A stretch of DNA of 64,000 bases. Source: Anisus vortex. Its lineage: Eukaryota; Mollusca; Gastropoda; Planorbidae. The position numbers and the translations under genes were made by a program. The notes beneath the pieces are model-generated. The model did not search any database and was not told where the DNA came from. It saw nothing but the letters and a program-made list of their open reading frames with translations. Location: contig OX421502.1 of assembly GCA_949126835.1 (NCBI GenBank), positions 41,377,473-41,441,472 on the forward strand. The letters run 5' to 3'. Of this stretch, positions 14,701 through 29,700 are shown piece after piece (the first letter of the stretch is position 1; every line of letters starts with the position of its first letter).

Positions 14701-17700
14701 GCAATCTCATTATAACTGCTTGAGAAGTTAGAGTGTATGCAAACATAACTTTTAGCCGGTTCGGAGGACCGGGCACATACCGGCTAGTGACTTATAAAAT
14801 GAAAGGGTGCGGAGGTTTGAAAAAAATAAAATATTTGTCAATTTCTATTTCAGTTATATAAAGATAGTATATTTCAGGGTTCTCACACAGTCTGGAAAGT
14901 CTGGGAAAGTCTGGAATTTCAAAAAAACAAATCAAGGCCTGGACAACCTTGAATATTGGCATTTTAGCCTGGACAAATAGCCTGTCAGCCTGGAAATTTA
15001 TCTAAATCTATATTTATATCTAAATTTATTATAAAAATGAAAATCAGACAAAAAACGCCAATCCCATTTTTATACACCATAAACGCCCACTGACTGAGCC
15101 TTAGATTAATACCTCATTCACGCAATATTTAGGTCACTTAGGGGGAGCAGGCGGTGACCATTTTCCAAATAATGTGTTCCAGCAGCCTGAAATTTGGCTC
15201 TTATAGCATTGAAATAGTCTGGAAACAGCTTTGATTTTTTAAAAAGAAAAAATGTGAGAACCCTGTATTTACACCTATGAAAGTTTTTTAAACCTAAAAT
15301 GTAGGCCTAAGCAATAGCCTAGAACTTTTACATCTACATTTGCAGCTTAATGACAGAGTAGTGATGTTTTTTGAACTTTTTAAAAACAGTGTAGGGTGTA
15401 TAAGTCTCACCCCTACTTTTTGTTGAAATTTTGAGTAAAAAAAAGTGTGACTTATACGCAAATGTATATGGTAAGTTGTTACATTAAAAGTAGGTGAGTA
15501 AAACTATTGAAATTCTAGAAAAAAAAGTTCCAAAAAATATTACCTTTATAGGATTAACTGGCATTATAAAAAAATGTATTTTGTCCAGAATGGAGATTCT
15601 ATACTGATTCATGCTGTGAAAGGTGGCCATGTTGATATTGTGAAAGCACTTTTAAAGAAATATGTTGATGTAGATGTTCCAGGACAGGTAATTCAATTTC
15701 TACAACTTGCAATCTCCTTAGATAGTCTTTTAGTTATAATGTTTAGTATTTCCTTAGATAGTCTTTTAGTTATAATGTTTAATATCTCCTTAGATAGTCT
15801 TTTAGTTATAATGTTTAGTATTTCCTTAGATAGTCTTTTAGTTATAATGTTTAGTATTTCCTTAGATAGTCTTTTAGTTATAATGTTTAATATCTCGTTA
15901 GATAGTCTTTTAGTTATATTGTTTAATATCTCCTTAGATAGTCTTTTAGTTATAGTGTTTAATATTTCCTTAGATAGTCTTTTAGTTATAATGTTTAATA
16001 TTTCCTTAGATAGTCTTTTAGTTATAATGTTTAATATCTCGTTAGATAGTCTTTTAGTTATATTGTTTAATATCTCCTTAGATAGTCTTTTAGTTATAGT
16101 GTTTAATATTTCCTTAGATAGTCTTTTAGTTATAATGTTTAATATTTCCTTAGATAGTCTTTTAGTTATAATGTTTAATATCTTGTTAGATAGTCTTTTA
16201 GTTATATTGTTTAATATCTCCTTAGATAGTCTTTTAGTTATAGTGTTTAATATTTCCTTAGATAGTCTTTTAGTTATAATGTTTAATATTTCCTTAGATA
16301 GTCTTTTAGTTATAATGTTTAATATCTCGTTAGATAGTCTTTTAGTTATAATGTTTAATATCTCGTTAGATAGTCTTTTAGTTATAATGTTTAATATCTC
16401 GTTAGATAGTCTTTTAGTTATAATGTTTAATATTTCCTTAGATAGTCTTTTAGTTATAATGTTTAATATCTCGTTAGATAGTCTTTTAGTTATAGTGTTT
16501 AATATTTCCTTAGCTTATGTTTTATTCCTAATGATATAAAATTTTTTTTTTGCTCCAAGGATGGTAAAAGTGCACTGTATTGTGCTGTAGAGAAAGGATT
16601 TACTGAAATTGTTCGCCTATTACTACAAAGTAACCCAGATACAGAACTTAGTACAAAGGTGAGTTTTTTTTTTCTTCATGCATTATAATTTTCTTGTATG
16701 TTACAGATACTCCTTCTGTTATAATTTATTGTAATCAGTTTTTTCATAAGAAAAGATTCTCATGATGATGTCCACTTACAAGTTTTTCCATCATTCTAGT
16801 AGTATTTTAATGCAAACATTACTATCCACTAGGATGATGATATTTTAATGCAAACATTACTATCCACTAGGATGATGATATTTTAATGCAAACATTACTG
16901 TCCACTAGGATGATGATATTTTAATGCAAACATTACTGTCCACCAGGATGATGATATTTTAATGCAAACATTACTATCCACTAGGATGATGATATTTTAA
17001 TGCAAACATTACTATCCACTAGGATGATGATATTTTAATGCAAACATTACTGTCCACTGGGATGATGATATTTTAATGCAAACATTACTGTCCACTAGGA
17101 TGATGATATTTTAATGCAAACATTACTGTCCACTAGGATGATGATATTTTAATGCGCACATTACTGTCCACTAGGATGATGATATTTTAATGCAAACATT
17201 ACTGTCCACTAGGATGATGATAATTTAATGCAAACATTACTGTCCACTAGGATGATGATATTTTAATGCAAACATTACTGTCCACTAGGATGATGATATT
17301 TTAATGCAAACATTACTCTCCACTAGGATGATGATATTTTAATGCAAACATTACTGTCCACTAGGATGATGATATTTTAATGCAAACATTACTGTCCACT
17401 AGGATGATGATATTTTAATGCAAACATTACTGTCCACTAGGATGATGATATTTTAATGCAAACATTACTGTCCACTAGGATGATGATATTTTAATGCACA
17501 CAATACTGTCCACTAGGATGATGATATTTTAATGCAAACATTACTGTCCACTGGGATGATGATATTTTAATGCACACATTACTGTCCACTAGGATGATGA
17601 TATTTTAATGCAAACATTACTGTCCACTAGGATGATGATATTTTAATGCAAACATTACTGTCCACTAGGATGATGATATTTTAATGCACACATTACCGTC

Positions 17701-20700
17701 CACTAGGATGATGATATTTTAATGCACACATTACCTTCCACTAGGATGATGATATTTTAATGGAAACATTACTGTCCACTAGGATGATGATATTTTAATG
17801 CAAACATTACTGTCCACTGGGATGATGATATTTTAATGCAAACATTACTGTCCACTGGGATGATGATATTTTAATGCAAACATTACTGTCCACTAGGATG
17901 ATGATATTTTAATGCGCACATTACTGTCCATTAGGATGATGAAATTTTAATGCACACATTATTGTCCACTAGGATGATGATATTTTAATGCACACATTAC
18001 TGTCTACTAGGATGATGATATTTAATGCGCACATTACTGTCCACTAGGATGATGATATTTTAATGCGCACATTACTATCCACTAGGATGATGATATTTTA
18101 ATGCAAACATTACTGTCCACTAGGATGATGATATTTTAATGCACACATTACTGTCCACTAGGATGATGATATTTTAATGCAAACATTACTGTCCACTAGG
18201 ATGATGATATTTTAATGCAAACATTACTGTCCACTAGGATGATGATATTTTAATGCAAACATTACTGTCCACTAGGATGATGATATTTTAATGCAAACAT
18301 TGCTGTCCACTAGGATGATAATATTTTAATGCAAACATTACTGTCCACTAGGATGATGATATTTTAATGCAAACATTACTGTCCACTAGGATGATGATAT
18401 TTTAATGCAAACATTACTGTCCACTAGGACGATGCTCTTTTAATGCAAACATTACTGTCCACTAGGATGATGATATTTTAATGCAAACATTACTGTCCAC
18501 TAGGATGATGATATTTTAATGCAAACATTACTGTCCACTAGGATGATGCTATTTTAATGCAAACATTACTGTCCACTTGGATGATGCTATTTTAATGCAA
18601 ACATTACTGTCCACTAGGATGATGCTATTTTAATGCAAACATTACTGTCCACTAGGATGATGATATTTTAATGCAAACATTACTGTCCACTAGGATGATG
18701 ATATTTTAATGCAAACATTACTGTCCACTGGGATGATGATATTTTAATGCAAACATTACTGTCCACTAGGATGATGATATTTTAATGCAAACATTACTGT
18801 CCACTAGGATGATGATATTTTAATGCGCACATTACTGTCCACTAGGATGATGATATTTTAATGCAAACATTACTGTCCACTAGGATGATGATAATTTAAT
18901 GCAAACATTACTGTCCACTAGGATGATGATATTTTAATGCAAACATTACTGTCCACTAGGATGATGATATTTTAATGCAAACATTACTCTCCATTAGGAT
19001 GATGATATTTTAATGCAAACATTACTGTCCACTAGGATGATGATATTTTAATGCAAACATTACTGTCCACTAGGATGATGATATTTTAATGCAAACATTA
19101 CTGTCCACTAGGATGATGATATTTTAATGCAAACATTACTGTCCACTAGGATGATGATATTTTAATGCACACATTACCGTCCACTAGGATGATGATATTT
19201 TAATGCAAACATTACTGTCCACTAGGATGATGATATTTTAATGCAAACATTACTGTCCACTGGGATGATGATATTTTAATGGAAACATTACTGTCCACTA
19301 GGATGATGATATTTTAATGCAAACATTACTGTCCACTAGGATGATGATATTTTAATGCAAACATTACTATCCACTAGGATGATGATATTTTAATGCAAAC
19401 ATTGCTGTCCACTAGGATGATGATATTTTAATGCAAACATTACTGTCCACTAGGATGATGATATTTTAATGCAAACATTACTGTCCACTAGGATGATGAT
19501 ATTTTAATGCAAACATTACTGTCCACTAGGACGATGCTATTTTAATGCAAACATTACTGTCCACTAGGATGATGCTATTTTAATGCAAACATTACTGTCC
19601 ACTAGGATGATGATATTTTAATGCAAACATTACTGTCCACTAGGATGATGATATTTTAATGCAAACATTACTGTCCACTAGGATGATGATATTTTAATGC
19701 AAACATTACTGTCCACTAGGATGATGATATTTTAATGCAAACATTACTGTCCACTAGGATGATGATATTTTAATGCAAACATTACTGTCCACTAGGATGA
19801 TGATATTTTAATGCAAACATTACTGTCCACTAGGACGATGCTATTTTAATGCAAACATTACTGTCCACTAGGATGATGATATTTTAATGCAAACATTACT
19901 GTCCACTAGGATGATGATATTTTAATGCAAACATTACTGTCCACTAGGATGATGCTATTTTAATGCAAACATTACTGTCCACTAGGATGATGATATTTTA
20001 ATGCAAACATTACTGTCCACTAGGATGATGCTATTTTAATGCAAACATTACTGTCCACTAGGATGATGATATTTTAATGCAAACATTACTGTCCACTAGG
20101 ATGATGATATTTTAATGCAAACATTACTGTCCACTAGGATGATGATATTTTAATGCAAACATTACTGTCCACTAGGATGATGCTATTTTAATGCAAACAT
20201 TACTGTCCACTAGGATGATGATATTTTAATGGAAACATTACTGTCCACTAGGATGATGATATTTTAATGCAAACATTACTGTCCACTAGGATGATGATAT
20301 TTTAATGCAAACATTACTATCCACTAGGATGATGCTATTTTAATGCAAACATTGCTGTCCACTAGGATGATGATATTTTAATGCAAACATTACTGTCCAC
20401 TAGGATGATGATATTTTAATGCAAACATTACTGTCCACTAGGATGATGCTATTTTAATGCACACATTACCGTCCACTAGGATGATGATATTTTAATGCAC
20501 ACATTACCGTCCACTAGGATGATGATATTTTAATGCAAACATTACTGTCCACTAGGATAATGATATTTTAATGCAAACATTACTGTCCACTAGGATGATG
20601 CTATTTTAATGCAAACATTACTGTCCACTGGGATGATGATATTTTAATGCAAACATTACTGTCCACTAGGATGATGATATTTTAATGCAAACATTACTGT

Positions 20701-23700
20701 CCACTAGGATGATGCTATTTTAATGCAAACATTACTGTCCACTAGGATGATGATATTTTAATGCAAACATTACTATCCACTAGGATGATGATATTTTAAT
20801 GCAAACATTACTGTCCACTAGGATGATGATATTTTAATGCAAACATTACTATCCACTAGGATGATGATATTTTAATGCAAACATTACTGTCCACTAGGAT
20901 GATGATATTTTAATGCAAACATTACTGTCCACTAGGATGATGATATTTTAATGCACACATTACCGTCCACTATGATGATGATATTTTAATGCACACATTA
21001 CCGTCCACTAGGATGATGATATTTTAATGCAAACATTACTGTCCACTAGGATGATGATATTTTAATGCAAACATTACTGTCCACTAGGATGATGCTATTT
21101 TAATGCAAACATTACTGTCCACTGGGATGATGATATTTTAATGCAAACATTACTGTCCACTAGGATGATGCTATTTTAATGCAAACATTACTGTCCACTA
21201 GGATGATGATATTTTAATGCAAACATTACTATCCACTAGGATGATGATATTTTAATGCAAACATTACTGTCCACCAGGATGATGATATTTTAATGCAAAC
21301 ATTACTGTCCACTAGGATGATGATATTTTAATGGAAACATTACTGTCCACTAGGATGATGATATTTTAATGCAAACATTACTGTCCACTAGGATGATGAT
21401 ATTTTAATGCAAACATTACTATCCACTAGGATGATGCTATTTTAATGCAAACATTGCTGTCCACTAGGATGATGATATTTTAATGCAAACATTACTGTCC
21501 ACTAGGATGATGATATTTTAATGCAAACATTACTGTCCACTAGGATGATGCTATTTTAATGCACACATTACCGTCCACTAGGATGATGATATTTTAATGC
21601 ACACATTACCGTCCACTAGGATGATGATATTTTAATGCAAACATTACTGTCCACTAGGATAATGATATTTTAATGCAAACATTACTGTCCACTAGGATGA
21701 TGCTATTTTAATGCAAACATTACTGTCCACTGGGATGATGATATTTTAATGCAAACATTACTGTCCACTAGGATGATGATATTTTAATGCAAACATTACT
21801 GTCCACTAGGATGATGCTATTTTAATGCAAACATTACTGTCCACTAGGATGATGATATTTTAATGCAAACATTACTATCCACTAGGATGATGATATTTTA
21901 ATGCAAACATTACTGTCCACTAGGATGATGATATTTTAATGCAAACATTACTATCCACTAGGATGATGATATTTTAATGCAAACATTACTGTCCACTAGG
22001 ATGATGATATTTTAATGCAAACATTACTGTCCACTAGGATGATGATATTTTAATGCACACATTACCGTCCACTAGGATGATGATATTTTAATGCACACAT
22101 TACCGTCCACTAGGATGATGATATTTTAATGCAAACATTACTGTCCACTAGGATGATGATATTTTAATGCAAACATTACTGTCCACTGGGATGATGATAT
22201 TTTAATGCAAACATTACTGTCCACTGGGATGATGATATTTTAATGCAAACATTACTGTCCACTAGGATAATGATATTTTAATGCAAACATTACTGTCCAC
22301 TAGGATGATGCTATTTTAATGCAAACATTACTGTCCACTGGGATGATGATATTTTAATGCAAACATTACTGTCCACTAGGATGATGCTATTTTAATGCAA
22401 ACATTACTGTCCACTAGGATGATGATATTTTAATGCAAACATTACTATCCACTAGGATGATGATATTTTAATGCAAACATTACTGTCCACCAGGATGATG
22501 ATATTTTAATGCAAACATTACTATCCACTAGGATGATGATATTTTAATGCAAACATTACTGTCCACTAGGATGATGATACACCTTTACTAAGGGCAGTCA
22601 GGATGAGGAATGAAGAGTGTGTGAGACTATTACTGGACAAAGGGGCCAAAGTTTCAGCCAGTGATAAGGTCTGTGTCATATTTAATAAAAAGTAAATTTT
22701 CAAATTATATATTTCCAATATTAATCTTCATGAAAGAACACAAACTAACCAAAGGTTTGAATAAAACATTTTTACTTATTTTTTTTATAACCTTTTAAAA
22801 AGACATATTTTCTTGACTGTATATTCCTCACTAGCAGTTAAATGGAAATATTTATTTTTACCCAACTTAAAATCGACTTTAAACAATTTCTAAAACTACC
22901 AAAACATTTGATCTAAAGCTTCTGTGATGACAAATATAAGAAAGTTTTTGTTTAAATTGTGCATACGTTGCAATGATTGCTTGAAATTGTTTTTGTCTTT
23001 CTTTGATCAGAGAGGAGATACAGCTCTGCATATAGCAATAAGAGCTCGTAGTAAAAGAATTACAGAATTGCTGCTTAGAAATCCCAGGCACAGTCGACTT
23101 CTCTATCGTTTAAACAAGGCAGGGGAATCCCCATACAGCATGGACACATACCACCAGCGTGGAATTCTGCCACAAATATATGGTCATGGTGAGCTGATTA
23201 ATACTTACATATTACCACAACTTATTGGATTTATTTTAATAACAATGGTTAAATGTAAAGTGAATTGGAAGACTTAGCGCTATATAAATGATGTAATTGT
23301 TCACAAATATATTTCAAAATTAAGTTAAGTCAACATATACCTCTTACATATTAGTATTATTAGCTGGTACATTTTGAAATCATTTGTAATTTTTTATTGA
23401 AGCTGGGTCGCTTCTGCTGTTTTTTTATTTGGAAGGGGGGGGGATGTTTTGTTTTTTTAACCAGCCAAATCTGGCTAGTTATTACTGGGGTTGGCAGCAC
23501 TGCTTATGATGGGATAGACTAGTAAAAATAAAAATGGCAATGTCGATAAGCAATAAAAGTCTGTGTTATTTGAAAATGTGTGTATATATGTACAAACTCA
23601 ACGGATGTGTGTATATGTGTACAAACTCAACGGGTGTATGTATGTGTACAAACTCAACGGGTGTGTGTATATGTGTCAAACTCAACGGGTGTGTGTATAT

Positions 23701-26700
23701 GTGTCAAACTCAACGAGTGTATGTATATGTGTACAAACTCAATGGGTGTGTATATATGTGTTTCATCTTATGACAATTTTAGAATAAATTATAATTTTTT
23801 TTTCTCACCGTTTAAATATATACATAGTTTGAATTAAATCTTCTCCTGGTGTATAAAATCATAAATAGTTCTGAAGAAATCTTTTTTCACCAGGTAATCT
23901 GAATGCCACAGATGCTGAGAATTTATTGGGCTATGAAATCTATAGTTCGGCACTTGCTGATATTCTCAGTGAACCATGCCTGATAACACCAATAACCATG
24001 GGACTTTATGCTAAATGGGGGAGTGGCAAATCATTTCTACTTGATAAATTGAGAGGTTTGTACTTTAGATTGGTTTAGGGTTAGAGTAAAAGTATAAAAG
24101 GGATCCTTCTTATCTGTCCTGCTTTTTATTTTACTGTAAACATGTGGCTTATTGTGTTTATAATTATATAAATATCCTTCTTCTCATGTATGATAATGTT
24201 ATTAATCCATTGTTATTGAAACAGTTGAAATGGCTTCCTTCTCACAACAAAACAATCAAGCAGATCTGAGCTGGTCATGGCTTATAGCTTTTCTTCTGCT
24301 AATCATCAACTCTGTGGTAGGTGAAGTCTTTGGTCTTGCTTTTGGATGGCAGTATGGCTTGGCCATTGGTCTTGGTGTCATTCCCATTCAGTTTGGATTT
24401 ATAGGTAAGAAAGTAATTCATTCAATACACAGAAAGTAATTCATTCAACACACAGAAAGTAATTCATTCAACACACAGAAAGTAATTCATTCAACACACA
24501 GAAAGTAATTCATTCAACACACAGAAAGTAATTCATTCAACACACAGAAAGTAATTCATTCAACACACAGAAAGTAATTCATTCAACACACAGAAAGTAA
24601 TTCATTCAACACACAGAAAGTAATTCATTCAACACACAGCTAGATAGCATCAATTGATAGTTATTTGTTTTAGCCTTGTAGGTATATGAAAAGAAACTGT
24701 TATAAATTTAATGAGACAACACTCAATTAATATTTCAAGTTTAGACAATGTTCGAGATGAATGAATTAAAAGAAAGGTAAACAATTTAATTCATGGAGTC
24801 CAGGCACAGATCTTTGGATTAAACAAAACATTGTTTGAGCATGTCGAGGCTAATAATGTGGAAACATTGATCTGTTTAAGCATGTCGAGGCTAATAATGT
24901 GGAAACATTGCTTGACTAAACTTATGGAAGACATTAGTTTGAATGAGTTTTTTACTGTATGGGTTTATATTGTAATTATTTCCTTGGCCCATACAGGGGA
25001 GGTTATAATAAATCTGTAAGTACTTATAAATCCCATTTTATATGAATGATTCAATTATATATAACAAGTACATTTATTGAATGATTCAATTATATATAAC
25101 AAGTACATTTATTGAATGATTCAATTATATATAACAAGTACATTTATTGAATGATTCAATTATATATAACAAGTCTGAACAGCCCGATCCTCGAGTGGCA
25201 GTCCCTTAAGCATCCCTCGCATTTGAACATTGAGGGCGTCTGTATGGAGGATGCTTTTGCCTTCCTTTTCTGCCTTCTGTCAATGTCATCCCTGGCCCTT
25301 TTTACTTCCAAGGAGGCCATCCCATTGTAGACGGCCTGTCGCCAGGCTTCTCGGTCAGCTGCAACCTCCTCCCATGAGTCCTCGACTATGTCCATTTCCT
25401 TGAGGTCCCGCCTGCACACATCTGTGTATCTAAGAAGAGGCCGACCTGTGGCTCAAGATCCTGCGGCCATTTCTCCATAAAGGATATCCTTTGGGATTCG
25501 GCCATCATTCATGCGCCTGGTGTGGCCGAGCCAGTGCAGTCTACTCTGTGATAGCCATGCATACATGCTTGGTATATTGGCCTGGCTTAGGATTTCCTGG
25601 TTTTATTTGCGTTCTTCCCAGGTGGTGCCTAGAATTCGAGGCAAGCAGTATAGATGGATCACATTTAAGCGGTGTTCCTGTGACATATATGTTGTCCAGC
25701 TCTCACTGCCGTATAGCAAGGTGCTTAAAATACAAGCTCTGTATACGGACAATTTAATAGCCAGTTATAGCAAGCGCTGCCCCTCATTGAAATCCCCAAA
25801 CCCCAAGGGCGCATCCATTGTCTTGCGAGACAGATAGAAGCCATCTATATAACAAGTCCATTTATTGACTTGTAGGTTTAATAACAAGTCCATTTATTGA
25901 CTTGTAGGTTTAATAACAAGTCCATTTATTGACTTGTAGGTTTAATAACAAGTCCATTTATTGACTTGTAGGTTTAGTCATATTCATGTCAAGGAAATAC
26001 GACATTGCAACTTTAAACCGAATCACCATTGCCTTAGGGAGGAAACAAAAACTACTTCAACTCTTTGCCAAGATGATTTTTTTTATTCCAAAACAAAAAC
26101 GTTTGGCAGATAAACAGTCTGGAAGTCAGTTTTGTGTCAGGTAAGTTCAATTGGAATATATTCTCTTAGTTTCACCATTCTATTAAATTTAAATAGATTC
26201 TGTCAATTTGTGCCTTTGTGCCTCTTCAAATGCAGTCTATACAATACTAGAATTATTTTCTGTTGATGATTTATTTATTCAGCCTGTTCTTTCAGATTTC
26301 TATTCTCAGAATGCACACGTTTAACAAGTGTAGGGGGAGAGAAGTCATTGGCTGCCATGATTGGCACTCTATGTGATGCTGTGGAAAAAGAATATGGCAT
26401 TTTTATAGCCAGACTCTTTAGGGTTTTTAAACCACATTTTAACAGTAATTATATTTCACCACTTGTAAATTAAATATCTGTAAATAATTACATCTATAGA
26501 TCAAGTAATATTGAAATAAATTAATACATCCATGGCTCATGTATTTTTTAAGATGTGTGTAGGATTACTTATAAAAGCACACATTCTAATTGCTGTATTC
26601 AAATATTCATTTCTTTCAGAAAACACAAGCAGTAGTTTTAAGTCCATCTGCTGCATTCCATACTTTATCATTCTCTTTCTGATGTTGATTTCTGTGCAAG

Positions 26701-29700
26701 CTGGGATAGGTCTAGCTCTAGCTTATGGAATAAATGACAGTGTAGCTATGAATGGTGTACTCATAGCACTTGCCAGTGAAGTGGGATTAGGTATAGTTGC
26801 CAACATGTACACATGGGGACAGGTTGTACTTTCCTTGGTGTTCTCACAGAAGAAACGAGTGATTAGGGCTGCTGAACATATTGATGAACTAAAGATGGAC
26901 GGCTTCATGCAGCATTTGAAGAGAGAGGTACAGCTTACTTTTTGTCCTACTAGTAAACCATTATAACACCTCACTGTTCTGACTTACTAGTAAACCATTA
27001 GAACAGTGTAATGTTATGTCCTACTAGTAAACCATTAGAATAGCGCAGTGTTATGTCCTACTAGTAAACCATTAGAACAGTGCAATGTTATGTCTTACTA
27101 GTAAACTATTAGAACAGCCCAATGTTATGTCCTACTAGTAAACCATTAGAACAGCACAATGTTATGTCTTACTAGTAATTCATTAGAACAGTGCAATGTT
27201 ATGCCCTACTAGTAAACCATTAGAAAAGTGCAATGTTATGTCTTACTAGTAAACTATAAGAAGAGTGCAATGTTATGTCCTACTAGTAAATCATTAGAAC
27301 AGCACAATGTTATGTCTTACTAGTAAACCATTAGAACAGCGCAATGTTATGTCCTACTAGTAAACCATTAAAAACAGCGCCATGTTATGTCTTATTAGTA
27401 AACCATTAGAACAGCACAACGCAATGTTATGTCCTACTAGTAAATCATTAGAACAGCAATATGTTATGTCTTACTAGTAAACCATTAGAACAGTGCAATG
27501 TTATGTCTTACTAATAAACCATTAGAACATCGCAATGTTACGTCTTACTAGTAAACCATTAGAACAGCGCAATGTTATGTCCTACTAACAAGCGCTTAGA
27601 ACAGCGCAATGTTATGTCCTACTAACAAGCGCTTAGAACAGCGCAATGTTTAGTCCTACTAACAAGCGCTTAGAACAGCGCAATGTTATGTCCTACTAAC
27701 AAGCGCTTAGAACAGCGCAATGTTATGTCCTACTAGTAAATCATTCGAAAGTTTTCTACATTTTTCTAAACATTTCTTTTGAGATTTTGCTTTCTATGTC
27801 CAGGTTGATCTGCTGAGTAAAATGGTGAACTGCATGGACTGCTTTACTGATGACCAGACCAGACTTGTGGTCATAGTTGATGGTTTGGACAGTTGTGAGC
27901 AGGATAAGGTCAGTCTCAAAAAGTAGAACAGATGGTCAATTGAGTCCTATGTATTGTCAGCCCCTCAAAAGTTTCATCCATTCATTGAAATAAATAAAAG
28001 CTAAGAATTATTAATAGTTTTTGTTTCCTCCTTGCAGGTCCTTCAAGTTTTGGATACAGTCAAGTCTTTGTTTTCAGATGATGGTTCTCCCTTTATTACA
28101 ATTTTAGCTGTAGATCCACACATTATTATCAAAGGTAGACTCAATAGTTAACATTCTATTACACTCTTACTTGTTGGATATTACTGGAGGAGCTAAACAT
28201 CCATTAAAATTTAAACATCCACTGAAATTTAAACATCCACTGAAATTTAAACATCCACTGAAATTTAAACATCCACTGAAATTTAAACATCAACTGAAAT
28301 TTGAACATCAACTGAAATCTAAACATCCACTGAAATTTAAACATCCACTGAAATTTAAACATCCACTGAAATTTAAACATCAACTGAAATCTAAACATCC
28401 ACTGAAATCTAAACATCCACTGAAATCTAAACATCCACTGAAATCTAAACATCCACTGAAATTTAAACATTTACTGAAATTTAAACATCCACTGAAATTT
28501 AAACATCCACTGAAATCTAAACATCCACTGAAATCTAAACATCCACTGAAATTTAAACATCAACTGAAATTTAAACATCAACTGAAATCTAAACATCCAC
28601 TGAAATTTAAACATCCACTGAAATTTAAACATCCACTGAAATTTAAACATCAACTGAAATGTAAACATCGGCTGAAATTTAAACATTCACTGAAATTTAA
28701 ACATCGACTGAAATTTCAACATCCACTGAAATTTAAACATCCACTGAAATCTAAACATCCACTGAAATTTAAACATCAACTGAAATTTAAACATCCACTG
28801 AAATTTAAACATCCACTGAAATTTAAACATCCACTGAAATTTAAACATCCACTGAAATTTAAACATCCACTGAAATTCAAACATCCACTGAAATTTAAAC
28901 ATCAACTGAAATCTAAACATCCACTGAAATTTAAACATCCACTGAAATTTAAACATCCACTGAAATTTAAACATCCACTGAAATTTAAACATCCACTGAA
29001 ATTTAAACATCAACTGAAATTTAAACATCAACTGAAATTTAAACATCAACTGAACTTTAAACATCCACTGAAATTTAAACATCCACTGAAATCTAAACAT
29101 CCACTGAAATTTAAACATCAACTGAAATCTAAACATCCACTGAAATCTAAACATCCACTGAAATTTAAACATTAACTGAAATCTAAACATCCACTTAAAT
29201 TTAAACATCAACTGAAATCTACAAAGTTCTCACACAGTCTGGAAAAGTCTGGAATTAAAAAAAAAACAACCAAGGCCTGGACAACCTTGAATATTGGCAT
29301 TTATTTGGAAATTTATCTAAATCTATATTTATATCTAAATTTATTATAAAAATGAAAATCATACAAAAAACGCCAATCCCATTTTTATACGCCATAAACG
29401 CCCAGTGACTGAGCCTTAGATTAATACCTCATTCACGCAATATTTAGGTCAATTAGGGGGAGGAGGCGGTGACCATTTTCCAAATAACGTGTTCCAGCAG
29501 CCTGGAATTTGGCTCTTATAGCCTTAAAACAGTCTGGAAACAGCCTTGAATTTTTTTAAAGAAAAAATGTGAGAACCCTGAATCTAAACATCCACTGAAA
29601 TTTAAACATCCACTGAAATTTAAACCACTGAAATTTAAACATCCACTGAAATTTAAACATCCACTGAAATTTAAACATCCACTGAAATCTAAACATCCAC

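Larger units (their letters stand above)
12317..15472. mobile_element. putative large DNA transposon, ends only
   Basis: The left end tatactcgcatataagttgc is a diverged inverted copy of the right end gtgtgacttatacgcaaatg, about 25 bp each. Between them lie a 42-bp minisatellite, another MITE and non-coding sequence with cgatcg-rich stretches. No transposase was found and no target duplication is clear, so the borders are tentative. Confidence 0.45.

Noticed and set aside
25491..25837. Plus-strand ORFs of 88 and 108 residues.
   Set aside because: Antisense to the LINE tail on the minus strand.
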